A stretch of 64,000 nt of DNA, taken from positions 4,062,501 to 4,126,500 of the forward strand of contig NZ_VIWV01000001.1 of NCBI RefSeq assembly GCF_007829875.1, read 5' to 3'. Below the pieces are notes generated by a model. That model was not told the origin of the DNA. It saw only the letters and a list, made by a program, of their open reading frames with translations, and did no database searches. Positions within the stretch are counted from its first letter, which is position 1. The number at the start of each line of letters is the position of its first letter. Shown here in pieces: positions 8,949 through 17,525 of the stretch. The stretch is from Streptomyces capillispiralis (GTDB taxonomy: Bacteria > Actinomycetota > Actinomycetes > Streptomycetales > Streptomycetaceae). The translations under genes and the position numbers were made by a program.

Positions 8949-9273
8949 TCACGGCGCCGCCCGCCGGTTTTATTCGGTGGCGGCCGGTCCGTCCGGCGGG
9001 CAGAGTGGTTCTGTCCGCATCGCCGGGAACGTCCGGCGTTCACAGACCGGGAGAGGAGCGGGACGACGCCCCTGCACGGCAGGACGTCCAGCTCCCTTCA
9101 GGGCAGCCCGCGGCGGACTCCGGGGTGATTCCTGCTCCGTGGAGTCCGCCCCGCACGGGGAGCTGCCCGGGGCGGCCGCTTCGAGCACGCGCGGTGAGGC
9201 GCGTGGGCCGCCCTCCCCCGCTTCCGCCTCTCCGGGGGCGGTGCGGCGCGTCGGCGCCGGCCGGAGCGCGCGG
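8949..9273. other. intergenic gap with imperfect hairpin
   Basis: No convincing gene. An imperfect GC stem around a TTTTATT-containing loop (about 8956-8984) lies just after the small gene and could end transcription from either side. Nothing else is evident in the rest. Confidence 0.4.
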
Positions 9274-10086
9274 CTACGACAGCCGCGTCAGCAACCGCTC
9301 CAGCACGACCGCGATCCCGTCCTCCTCGTTGGAGGAGGTCACCTCGTCGGCCACCGCCCGCAGTTCCCGGTGGGCGTTGGCCATGGCGACGCCGTGCGCG
9401 GCCCAGGCGAACATCGGGAGGTCGTTGGGCATGTCGCCGAAGGCGATCGTCTCCGCCGCCTTCACACCCAGCCGCCGCGCCGCCAGCGACAGCCCCGTCG
9501 CCTTGGACAGACCGAGGGGGAGCAGCTCGACGATGCCCTCGCCCGCCATGGTGACCGTGACGAAACCGCCCGCCGTGCGGGTGGCCGCCTCGGCGAGCTC
9601 GTCGGAGGCCAGGGTCGGGTGCTGGATGTACAGCTTGTTCAGGGGCGCCGTCCACAGGTCCGACGCGTCCGTGAACGGGGTCGCGGGCAGCCCGCCCACG
9701 ACCTCGTAGCCGGGACCGACCATCACCTCGCCGTCCAGCCCGTCGCGGCTCGCCGCCAGGAGCAGCGGACCGACCTCGGCCTCGATCTTGGCGAGCGCCA
9801 CCCCGGCCAGCTGCCGGTCCAGCGTCACCGAGGTGAGCAGACGGTGCGCCCCCGCGTCGTACACCTGGGCGCCCTGGCCGCAGACGGCGAGGCCGTGGTA
9901 GCCGAGGTCGTCGAGGATCGGGCGGGTCCAGGGCACCGCGCGGCCGGTGACGACGATGTGCGCGGCGCCCGCCGCGGTGGCCGCGGCGAGCGCGTCACGG
10001 GTGCGCGCGGAGACCGAGTGGTCGTCCCGCAGCAGCGTGCCGTCGAGGTCGGTGGCGATGAGCCGGTAGGGGAAGGCCGCGCTCAC
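9274..10086 (-). CDS. Cof-type HAD-superfamily phosphatase
   Basis: About 270 residues. Motif I is DLDGTLLRDD near residue 11 and motif IV is FGDMPNDLPMF near residue 210; the C2-type cap lies between. The GTG start at 10086 overlaps the serS stop codon (GTGA), so the gene is translationally coupled to serS. It is a paralogue of the enzyme at 420-1289. The frame extends upstream through serS but that part is a shadow. Likely a sugar-phosphate or cofactor phosphatase; substrate unknown. Confidence 0.87.
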   Translation of the reverse strand: MSAAFPYRLIATDLDGTLLRDDHSVSARTRDALAAATAAGAAHIVVTGRAVPWTRPILDDLGYHGLAVCGQGAQVYDAGAHRLLTSVTLDRQLAGVALAKIEAEVGPLLLAASRDGLDGEVMVGPGYEVVGGLPATPFTDASDLWTAPLNKLYIQHPTLASDELAEAATRTAGGFVTVTMAGEGIVELLPLGLSKATGLSLAARRLGVKAAETIAFGDMPNDLPMFAWAAHGVAMANAHRELRAVADEVTSSNEEDGIAVVLERLLTRLS

Positions 10087-11360
10087 TTGGCGACCGGTTC
10101 CAGGAGCTCCCGGCCGCCCAGGTACGGACGCAGCACCTCCGGCACGCGCACCGAGCCGTCGGCCTGCTGGTGGTTCTCCAGGATCGCGACGATCGTGCGC
10201 GGTACGGCGCACAGGGTGCCGTTGAGCGTGGCCAGCGGGCGCACCTGCTTGCCCTCACGGACGCGGATCGACAGCCGGCGCGACTGGAACTCGGTGCAGT
10301 CCGAGGTCGAGGTCAGCTCGCGGTACTTGCCCTGGGTGGGGATCCACGCCTCGCAGTCGTACTTGCGCGCGGCGGAGGAACCGAGGTCGCCCGAGGCGAC
10401 GTCGATCACCCGGAACGGCAGCTCCAGCGAGGTCAGCCACTGCTTCTCCCACTCCAGCAGCCGCTGGTGCTCCGCCTGCGAGTCCTCCGGCGCGACGTAC
10501 GAGAACATCTCGACCTTGTCGAACTGGTGCACGCGGAAGATGCCGCGGGTGTCCTTGCCGTGCGAGCCGGCCTCGCGGCGGAAGCAGGGGGAGAAGCCCG
10601 CGTAGCGCAGCGGCAGCCGGTCGGCGTCGAGGATCTCGTCCATGTGGTACGCGGCGAGCGCCACCTCGGACGTGCCGACCAGGTAGAGGTCGTCCTTGTC
10701 GAGGTGGTAGACGTCCTGGGCCGCCTGGCCGAGGAAGCCGGTGCCCGCCATCGACTGCGGGCGCACCAGCGCGGGGGTCAGCATCGGCGTGAAGCCGGCG
10801 GCCGTGGCCTGCGCCATCGCGGCGTTCACCAGGGCGAGCTCGAGCAGCGCGCCGACGCCGGTCAGGAAGTAGAAGCGGGAACCGGAGACCTTGGCGCCGC
10901 GCTCGACGTCGATGGCGCCGAGGCGCTGGCCGAGCTCCAGGTGGTCCCGCGGGGCGAAGCCCTCCGCGTCGAAGTCGCGGATGCTGCCGTGCGTCTCCAG
11001 GGTGACGAAGTCCTCCTCGCCGCCGACGGGCACGTCGGGGTGGACGAGGTTGCTCAGCCTGAGCAGCAGGTCCTGGGTCTCGTCGGCGGCGGCGTCGCGG
11101 TCGGCGTCGGCCGCCTTGACGTCGGCGGCGAGCCGGCCGGCCTTCTCGAGCAGCTCGGCCTTCTCGTCGCCGGCCGCCTTGGGGATGAGCTTGCCGAGCG
11201 CCTTCTGCTCGGCGCGCAGCTCGTCGAAGCGGACGCCGGACGACCTGCGCCGCTCGTCGGCAGACAGGAGGGCGTCGACGAGGGCGACGTCCTCTCCACG
11301 GGCGCGCTGCGAAGCGCGCACTCGGTCGGGGTCCTCACGAAGCAGGCGAAGGTCAATCAC
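10083..11360 (-). CDS. serS: seryl-tRNA synthetase
   Basis: 425 residues, the usual length for bacterial SerRS. The first ~110 residues are the antiparallel coiled-coil arm that grips the tRNA-Ser long variable loop. Class II motif 2 is FRREAG followed by the loop to RVHQFDKVE, and motif 3 lies in LNGTLCAVPRTIVAILEN. It charges tRNA-Ser in the cytoplasm; two of its substrates, tRNA-Ser(UGA) and tRNA-Ser(GCU), are encoded in this window. I chose the GTG at 11360 (VIDLRLLRED), the conserved N-terminus, over the 11423 extension. Confidence 0.97.
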   Translation of the reverse strand: MIDLRLLREDPDRVRASQRARGEDVALVDALLSADERRRSSGVRFDELRAEQKALGKLIPKAAGDEKAELLEKAGRLAADVKAADADRDAAADETQDLLLRLSNLVHPDVPVGGEEDFVTLETHGSIRDFDAEGFAPRDHLELGQRLGAIDVERGAKVSGSRFYFLTGVGALLELALVNAAMAQATAAGFTPMLTPALVRPQSMAGTGFLGQAAQDVYHLDKDDLYLVGTSEVALAAYHMDEILDADRLPLRYAGFSPCFRREAGSHGKDTRGIFRVHQFDKVEMFSYVAPEDSQAEHQRLLEWEKQWLTSLELPFRVIDVASGDLGSSAARKYDCEAWIPTQGKYRELTSTSDCTEFQSRRLSIRVREGKQVRPLATLNGTLCAVPRTIVAILENHQQADGSVRVPEVLRPYLGGRELLEPVAK

Positions 11361-11553
11361 GCGGTCAAGGCTACCGGTGCGGGGTGACGGCCCACGACTC
11401 ACTATTGCGCGGGGTCGGCTCACGTTCCGTTATGGGTGCATTGCGGCTTGTGTTCAGTGAGGTCAATACATGAGACGGTGTTCCTTGAAAGGGTCAGTTC
11501 ACGGGCTGAGGGTTGACTCGAGTCCCTTGCGCGGAGCGGGACTTGGGGTTCGG

Positions 11554-11593
11554 TTGTCCACAGGTATCCACACCCCCGGGGAAGTTATCCACA
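11554..11593. promoter_or_regulatory. DnaA-box cluster upstream of serS
   Basis: The 553-bp serS–pheA gap (11361-11913) contains TTGTCCACA at 11554-11562 (perfect Streptomyces box), GTATCCACA at 11564-11572 (one mismatch) and TTATCCACA at 11585-11593. A weaker TGTGGATGC lies at 11610-11618. Spacing of the first three is 10 and 21 bp, about whole helical turns. The rest of this gap shows no convincing gene. Confidence 0.72.
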
Positions 11594-11844
11594 GGGTGTG
11601 GGGGAGAACTGTGGATGCCGGAATTGATCACTCCGAAACGCGCTCGTGGCGTCGAGGATTCCCAGCACAAATGCCCTTCATCCCTGCTTTTGAGTGGAAA
11701 GGACTCACCCCAAAGGGTTGACCAAAGGAAAAGCGTGGACGAAGGGTGAGGTGCGGGGCGGTGAATGCGATCATGTCCCGTGGGGCGATTTGTCGACCGA
11801 ATGAGGCTTCGGTGTCGACTTGTCCCCAGGTCGAGAAGCGGACC

Positions 11845-11866
11845 TGTGGATAACTCCTGTGGATAA
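11845..11866. promoter_or_regulatory. paired DnaA boxes downstream of pheA
   Basis: Two perfect TGTGGATAA boxes (reverse of TTATCCACA) lie at 11845-11853 and 11858-11866, 13 bp apart. A weaker TTGTCCCCA is at 11820-11828. With the cluster at 11554-11618 they make at least five good boxes in one 550-bp gap. Confidence 0.7.
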
Positions 11867-11913
11867 CGAAAATCAGCAGGTAGGACCGGCCCGCCCGGGC
11901 GCCACCGCTGCCG

Positions 11914-12846
11914 TCAGAACCGGCCGTCCTGGCACCGCGCCACCCAGTCCGCCGCCCCGGCGAACTCCTCGTCCGACGTCCCGGGGAACAGTGGCCGCAC
12001 CTCTTCCGGCCGCACATCCGCCCGCGGGTACGACCCCAGGAAACGCACCTGGAGGCAGATCCGCTTCAACCCCATCAGTGCCTCGGCCATCCGGCGGTCG
12101 GAGATGTGGCCCTCGGCGTCGACGCAGAAGCAGTAGTTGCCGATGCCGGCGCCCGTCGGCCGGGACTGGAGCAGCATCAGGTTGATGCCCCGCGTGGCGA
12201 ACTCACCCAGCAGGTCCCGCAGACCGCCGGGGTGGTCGTCGCGCTGCCACAGCACGACGGAGGTCTTGTCGGCGCCGGTGGGTGCCGCGGGCCGGGCCGG
12301 ACGGCCCACCAGCACGAAGCGGGTCTGGGCGTTCTCCGCGTCGTGGATCTCCGTCTCCAGGGCCTCCAGCCCGTACCGGGCGGCCGCGAACTCACCGGCG
12401 AAGGCGGCGTCGTACCGGCCCTCCTGGACCAGTCGCGCGCCGTCCGCGTTCGAGGCGGCCGACTCCCAGACGGCATCCGGGAGGTGGGTCTTCAGCCAGT
12501 TGCGTACCTGCGGCTGGGCGGCCGGGTGGGCGGTGACCGTCTTGATGTCCGACAGCTTGGTGCCCGGACGGACGAGCAGCGCGAAGGTGATGGACAGCAG
12601 CACCTCGCGGTAGATCATCAGCGGGGTGCCGGCGACCAGCTCGTCGAGGGTGGTGGTGATGCCGCCCTCGACCGAGTTCTCGATGGGGACGAAAGCGGCC
12701 TCGGCCTCGCCGACGCGCACCGCGTCGAGCGCGGACTGCACGGACACGTACGGAATCAGCTCACGGGTGGCCGCCTCGGGAAGCGTGCGCAGGGCGACTT
12801 CGGTGAAGGTGCCCTCTGGGCCGAGATACGCATAGCTCGCTGGCAT
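11914..12846 (-). CDS. pheA: prephenate dehydratase
   Basis: 310 residues. The periplasmic-binding-like PDT domain starts at GPEGTF (residue ~9) and includes ENSVEGG and the SNADGARLV segment; the regulatory ACT domain follows from ~residue 195 with LLQSRPTG in place of the usual ESRP. The enzyme converts prephenate to phenylpyruvate in phenylalanine synthesis and is normally inhibited by Phe through the ACT domain. No chorismate mutase domain is fused. It is transcribed in the same direction as the copper genes upstream, 71 bp after dtpA. Confidence 0.95.
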   Translation of the reverse strand: MPASYAYLGPEGTFTEVALRTLPEAATRELIPYVSVQSALDAVRVGEAEAAFVPIENSVEGGITTTLDELVAGTPLMIYREVLLSITFALLVRPGTKLSDIKTVTAHPAAQPQVRNWLKTHLPDAVWESAASNADGARLVQEGRYDAAFAGEFAAARYGLEALETEIHDAENAQTRFVLVGRPARPAAPTGADKTSVVLWQRDDHPGGLRDLLGEFATRGINLMLLQSRPTGAGIGNYCFCVDAEGHISDRRMAEALMGLKRICLQVRFLGSYPRADVRPEEVRPLFPGTSDEEFAGAADWVARCQDGRF

Positions 12847-12917
12847 GACCTCACCCTAATGGGCTCTCGGTGGCGGCAGCCTCCCCGTGCGCTCGCGGGG
12901 GTGACTTGCTGCAGTTC

Positions 12918-14204
12918 TCATCCCTCCAGCAGTCGCTGCCCCACATACTCCCCCTCGGCGGCGCCCCCCGGGACCGCGAAGAGGCCGCTCGCCTCGTGGC
13001 GGACGAACGGGGTCAGGGCGTCGCCCCGGTCCAGCTTGCGCTGCACAGGCACGAAGCCGCGCAGGGGATCGGCCTGCCAGCAGATGAACAGCAGACCCGC
13101 GTCCGGCGCCCCGTCCGCGTCGATGCCGTCGTGGTACGAGAACGGCCGCCGGAGCATCGCCGCGCCGCCGTTCTGGTCGGGCCGGGTGATCCGCGCGTGG
13201 GCGTTGAAGGGGACGACCAGGTTGCCCCGGGAGTCCGTCTTCTCCAGGTCCATCTCGGACGTCTCGCTGCCCCCGGACAGCGGCGCCCCGTCGGACTTGC
13301 GGCGCCCGATGACGTTCTCCTGCTCCGTGACCGGCAGCTTCTCCCAGTCGTCCAGCAGCATCCGGATACGGCGTACGACGACATAGGAGCCGTTCGCCAT
13401 CCAGGCGGGCTCGCCCTCCTCCGGCACGAAGATCCGCCGGTCGAAGTCGGAGTCGGCGGGCTTGGGGTTGCGGGTGCCGTCGACCTGGCCCATCAGATTG
13501 CGGGCCGTCATGGGGTGGGCGGTGGCGCCCGGTGAACGGTTGAAGCCGTTCATCTGCCAGCGCACCCGGGCCGCCGAGCCCGCGTCCTTCTGCACGGCAC
13601 GCAGGGCGTGGAAGGCCACGAGGGCGTCGTCGGCGCCGATCTGCACCCACAGGTCACCGTTGCTGCGGGCCTTGTCGAGCCGGTCGGAGGAGAAGTCGGG
13701 CAGCGGGTCCAGGGCGGCCGGGCGCTGCTTCTCCAGGCCGGTGCGCCCGAAGAAACTGTGACCGAAGCCGAAGGTGAGGGTCAGTGAGGACGGGCCGGCG
13801 TCGCGGGCCACACCGGTGTCGTCCTGTGCGCTCGGCTCACCCGCCATCAGCCGCCGGGCGGTGTCCGACCAACGCCGCAGGAGTGCGGCGGCCTCCTTGC
13901 GGCCGGCGCCGGGGGCGAGGTCGAAGGCGATGAGATGACCGCGGGCGTGCAGGGGCTGGGTGATGCCGGGCTGATGTTTCACGTGAAACTCCACCCGGCC
14001 CTCGCCGACCGACGCCAGCGGAGTGGCGCCGGCGGGCGCGGAGGCGTATCCCACGGCCGCGCCCGACGCCCCGAGGACGAGCCCGGTGGCGCCGGCCGTG
14101 CCGAGCAGCCGTCGCCGGGAGATGCCGTTCCCGGTGGCAGGAGCGGCGGGCCCCGCCTCGGTGGCCTCCGGGGTACGGGCTCGGGAAAGGGACTGGTCAG
14201 CCAT
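12918..14204 (-). CDS. dtpA: Dyp-type heme peroxidase, Tat-exported (DtpA)
   Basis: 428 residues. A twin-arginine signal (ISRRRLLG near residue 30, followed by an Ala/Gly hydrophobic stretch) shows export folded. The Dyp motif is GQVDGTRNP, with its distal Asp, and the proximal heme His is in FSYHDGID. In S. lividans the same protein, DtpA, is placed beside CopCD, ECuC and Sco and works with the radical copper oxidase GlxA in copper-dependent aerial growth. That link is established knowledge for S. lividans; here it rests on matching gene order. A parS site lies inside its 5' region. It starts 6 bp after copCD ends. Confidence 0.95.
   Translation of the reverse strand: MADQSLSRARTPEATEAGPAAPATGNGISRRRLLGTAGATGLVLGASGAAVGYASAPAGATPLASVGEGRVEFHVKHQPGITQPLHARGHLIAFDLAPGAGRKEAAALLRRWSDTARRLMAGEPSAQDDTGVARDAGPSSLTLTFGFGHSFFGRTGLEKQRPAALDPLPDFSSDRLDKARSNGDLWVQIGADDALVAFHALRAVQKDAGSAARVRWQMNGFNRSPGATAHPMTARNLMGQVDGTRNPKPADSDFDRRIFVPEEGEPAWMANGSYVVVRRIRMLLDDWEKLPVTEQENVIGRRKSDGAPLSGGSETSEMDLEKTDSRGNLVVPFNAHARITRPDQNGGAAMLRRPFSYHDGIDADGAPDAGLLFICWQADPLRGFVPVQRKLDRGDALTPFVRHEASGLFAVPGGAAEGEYVGQRLLEG
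13976..13989. promoter_or_regulatory. parS site inside dtpA
   Basis: A second perfect GTTTCACGTGAAAC palindrome, here within coding sequence. It encodes part of the EFHVKH segment just after the DtpA signal peptide, so protein and centromere function share these bases. Confidence 0.93.
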
Positions 14205-14210
14205 GAGGGT

Positions 14211-16307
14211 TCAGCCGATCTTCGCGTTCTTCGAGACGGTCACCTGGTCGATGTCCGAGGTGCGCACGGTCACCTCGACCTTCCAGTCGCCCGCCATGGG
14301 GATCTGCACTCCGCTCGCCGACCAGTGTCCGGTGGTGACGGGATCGGGGACGACGGGCAGCGGCCCGATGTCCTGGGCGGAGAGGGTGAGGGCGACCTTC
14401 ACCTCGGGGATGTCGAGGGGACGGCCGTCCGGGCCCTCCACATAGAGGTGCAGGCCGTTGTCGCCCACGCGCGCGGGGTCGAGGTCGATCGTGACGACGC
14501 CCTTGCCCTTCTCACCACCGGTGTCGAACGGCATGTTCAGGGTCACCGCTCCGGTGCCCTGGCCGGTGGAGGCGGACGCCGAGGACGAGGTGGCCGCCTT
14601 CGCCTCCTGCTCGGTACGTCCCGGCTCGGTCTGCGTCAGCACGGTGGTGACGGCGAGCAGGATCACGGCGATGCCCGCCTCGGCGAGCACGGAGCGGCGC
14701 AGACCGAAGCGGTTGGGGTCGGCGTCCCGCAGCCGCTTCTGCCGGGCGGTCTCCACCGCGGCCCGCTGCCGGGCCAGCTGAGCGGCCCGCGCGGCGTCCG
14801 CGCCCACGGCCTTCCCGGCCGTTCCCGTCCCGGTCCCGGGGTGCGCGGTTCCGCCGTCCCCGTCCGCAGCACCCGCACCCGTGCCGACAGCGGCCCCGGC
14901 GGCTCGGTCCGTCGCGTCCGGCGCCGTACCGGTCCCGGCCGCCGCGCTCCGCTCCGCACCGGATGCCTGGGCCGCCGCGGCCCCCGCCGGCTGCTTCTCC
15001 TCGGTGCGCGCCGTCGGCTCCGCCGCCTCCGCCAGCCGGGACGTCCACCGGCGCGAGACGGAGGCGATCCCGACCAGCACCACCATGAGCCCGATCTTGA
15101 CGAGCAGCAGCTGTCCGTACCAGGTGTCGGTGAACGCCGACCAGGAGCCGAGCTGCCGCCAGCTCTGGTAGACGCCGGTGACCACGAGCGTCACCACACT
15201 GCCGAAGGCGAGCCGCGAGAAGCGCCGGACGGCGTCCCGGTCCACCGGGGTGTCGGCGGGCGCCCGGTAGAGCGCGACGAGCAGGGTGGTGAGCCCGCCG
15301 AGCCAGGCGGCGACGGCCAGCAGGTGCACCACGTCCACCGGCATCGCGATGCCCGGCTGGAGTCCCTGGGAGGCGTGCTCGGACATCGCCCAGCTCGCGG
15401 CGAGCCCGGCCGCCACGACCGTGCCGCCGATCGCCAGCCCGAAGGTCAGGTCCCGCTTCTCCTCGTCCTCCCCAGGGTCGATCGCTTCCTGTGGAGCGCC
15501 GTCGTCCAGGGCGGTCGTGGCCGACGGGCGGGCGTACGCCCCGAACAGCACGGCGATGAACAATGCCGCCGCGGCGAGCAGCAGCAGCCGGGACACCAGC
15601 GCCGCCCCCGTCTTGGTCTGCAGCACCTCGCCGAGCAGCGTCAGGTCGAAGACGTCGCCGATCTCCCCGGAACGGGTGTAGGAACCGCGCAGCATCAGCA
15701 GCGCGAGCGTGGCCGAGGTGAGCGCCAGCCATCCCGAGACGACGAGCCGCTGCACCGCCCGCACCCCGGCGCCGCGCCGCCAGCAGGCGAGCACGAAGGC
15801 GGCCCCGCCGACCATGACGACGAAGCCCGCGTACGACACGTACCGCCCGAGGCCGTACAGCCGGCCGACCAGGCCGTCGTCGGAGGTCTGCGCGGAGACC
15901 GAGACGGACGTCTCGGAGGGCGCGCCGATGGAGAAGGTGAAGGCACCGGCGACGGGATGGCTGTCCGCCGACACCACCTGGTAGGCCACGGTGTACGTGC
16001 CGTCGGGCAGCCCGCTGAGCAGCCGCACGCTGTACGTCGTGCCGCTCGGGTTGGCCGGGTCGCCCTTGTCGACCCGCTTGCCCTTGGGATCGAGCACCCG
16101 CACCGCGTCGTCGCTCACCGCGATCTGCTCGGAGAAGGTGAGTGAGACCTGGGTGGGGGCCCGGTCGACCACCGCCCCCTGCCCGGGGTCGCTGCCGGTC
16201 AGCGCGGCGTGCGCGGAGACGGGAGCGGCCCCGGCGAGGAGCGCGCCGGTGACGGCCAGGAACAGCAGCACCAGGGTCCGCACGCGGGGGGCGATGGTCT
16301 GGGTCAC
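14211..16307 (-). CDS. CopC–CopD fusion copper transport membrane protein
   Basis: 698 residues. A signal peptide ends at ~residue 32 with SAHAALTGSDP, putting the copper-binding His at the mature N-terminus of a CopC domain (to ~130, including SADSHPVAGAF with a second His). Seven or eight membrane segments of a CopD domain follow (~150-410), then a long Ala/Gly/Thr-rich linker (~415-520), one more membrane segment and a C-terminal extracytoplasmic domain. It probably binds copper outside and moves it across the membrane. Its place between PCuAC and dtpA matches S. lividans. Confidence 0.9.
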   Translation of the reverse strand: MTQTIAPRVRTLVLLFLAVTGALLAGAAPVSAHAALTGSDPGQGAVVDRAPTQVSLTFSEQIAVSDDAVRVLDPKGKRVDKGDPANPSGTTYSVRLLSGLPDGTYTVAYQVVSADSHPVAGAFTFSIGAPSETSVSVSAQTSDDGLVGRLYGLGRYVSYAGFVVMVGGAAFVLACWRRGAGVRAVQRLVVSGWLALTSATLALLMLRGSYTRSGEIGDVFDLTLLGEVLQTKTGAALVSRLLLLAAAALFIAVLFGAYARPSATTALDDGAPQEAIDPGEDEEKRDLTFGLAIGGTVVAAGLAASWAMSEHASQGLQPGIAMPVDVVHLLAVAAWLGGLTTLLVALYRAPADTPVDRDAVRRFSRLAFGSVVTLVVTGVYQSWRQLGSWSAFTDTWYGQLLLVKIGLMVVLVGIASVSRRWTSRLAEAAEPTARTEEKQPAGAAAAQASGAERSAAAGTGTAPDATDRAAGAAVGTGAGAADGDGGTAHPGTGTGTAGKAVGADAARAAQLARQRAAVETARQKRLRDADPNRFGLRRSVLAEAGIAVILLAVTTVLTQTEPGRTEQEAKAATSSSASASTGQGTGAVTLNMPFDTGGEKGKGVVTIDLDPARVGDNGLHLYVEGPDGRPLDIPEVKVALTLSAQDIGPLPVVPDPVTTGHWSASGVQIPMAGDWKVEVTVRTSDIDQVTVSKNAKIG

Positions 16308-16320
16308 AGGGGTGTCTCCC

Positions 16321-16779
16321 TCAGTGTCCGGTCTTCGGGACGTACGTGGCCGATTTCACCGGAATCTCGACCGTGACGGGGTCGGAGTCGGCGAAGCGCA
16401 GTTCGACGGAGACCTTCTGACCCTCCTCGGGCCTCCGCTTCAGCTGCTCGAACATCAGATGGTTGCCGCCGCTCTCCAGCACCAGGCTGCCGTGGGCCGG
16501 GATGTCGAGGGACTCGACCTCCCGCATGGACCCGTCGACGGTCTCGTGCACGGTGACCTGTCCGGCGACGTCACTGCTGACCGAGGTCAGCCGGTCGGCG
16601 GCGTCGCCCTCGTTGGTGATGGTGAGGAAGCCGGCGGCCATGTCCGACACCGGCTGCGGTATGTACGCGGAGCCGACGGACAGTTCCGCCCCGCCGGAGC
16701 CCGATCCGCCGGAACCGCCGCACCCGGCCAGCGTCAGTGCGCCGGCGGCCAGCACGGCCGCGGCCGTCAGACGCTTCAC
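16321..16779 (-). CDS. PCu(A)C copper chaperone (ECuC-like)
   Basis: 152 residues with a lipoprotein signal (LTLAGCGG lipobox near residue 19). The Met/His copper ligands of the PCuAC family are visible: MAAGF, then HETVDGSM, then GGNHLMFEQL. The S. lividans homologue, ECuC, binds Cu(I) and Cu(II) outside the cell and works with Sco. The gene overlaps sco by ATGA (16776-16779), so the two are coupled. Confidence 0.92.
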   Translation of the reverse strand: MKRLTAAAVLAAGALTLAGCGGSGGSGSGGAELSVGSAYIPQPVSDMAAGFLTITNEGDAADRLTSVSSDVAGQVTVHETVDGSMREVESLDIPAHGSLVLESGGNHLMFEQLKRRPEEGQKVSVELRFADSDPVTVEIPVKSATYVPKTGH

Positions 16780-17432
16780 GGGTTCTCACCCTTGATCAGC
16801 TTGGGGAGGTCCTTGGTGTAGTCGTCCACGGTGGCGTCCTCGCCGTAGAGGACGTAACCGCCGTCCGTCTTCGGGGAAAAGGCGATCACCTGGGTGCCGT
16901 GGTCGGAGACGGTCTTGCCGGTGTCGTCCTTGCGCGGCGGCTCGATCGAGATGCCGAGGGTGCGGGCGCCGGCCTGGATGGTGTCGAAGTCGCCGGTCAG
17001 GCCGACGACCTGGGAGTCGATGCCCTTGAGCCACTTGCCGAGCGCGGCGGCGGTGTCCCGCTCGGGGTCGGTGGTGACGAACACGACCCGCAGCTCGTCC
17101 TGCTGGTCCTGGGGCAGCTGCTTCTTGGCGACGGCGATGTTGTTCATCGTCAGCGGGCAGACGTCGGGGCAGTGCGTGTAGCCGAAGTAGATCAGCGTGG
17201 GCCGGCCCGCGGTCTCCTTGCGGAGGTCGTACTTCTTGCCGCTGGTGTCGGTGAGGACGAGATCCGGCTTCTCGAAGGGGGAGTCGAGGACGGTGGCCGC
17301 CTTGTCGGAGCCGGCCTCCTCGGACACCACGGCGACGGGCTCACCGCCGTCGCCGTTGCCGCTGCCGCAGGCGGAGAGGGTCAGGGAGGCGACGGCGATC
17401 AGGGCCGCCGCCGCGAAGGTCTTGGTGCGCAT
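16776..17432 (-). CDS. Sco1/SenC copper metallochaperone
   Basis: 218 residues from the ATG at 17432. The lipoprotein signal ends at SACGSG. The thioredoxin fold carries the CxxxC copper site in YTHCPDVCPL and the third ligand His in DHGTQVIAF. Sco delivers copper to the CuA site of cytochrome c oxidase; in S. lividans it is also needed for development under copper limitation. The longer frame to 17477 has no better ribosome site. Confidence 0.93.
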   Translation of the reverse strand: MRTKTFAAAALIAVASLTLSACGSGNGDGGEPVAVVSEEAGSDKAATVLDSPFEKPDLVLTDTSGKKYDLRKETAGRPTLIYFGYTHCPDVCPLTMNNIAVAKKQLPQDQQDELRVVFVTTDPERDTAAALGKWLKGIDSQVVGLTGDFDTIQAGARTLGISIEPPRKDDTGKTVSDHGTQVIAFSPKTDGGYVLYGEDATVDDYTKDLPKLIKGENP

Positions 17433-17525
17433 GAATGATCCTGAAGGTGAGTGCTCCGGCGCGCACCGGGAGGCCACGGGGCCGTGGACGGCCCGGTGCG
17501 CGCCGGAGAAAGAAAGGGGGGTGGG

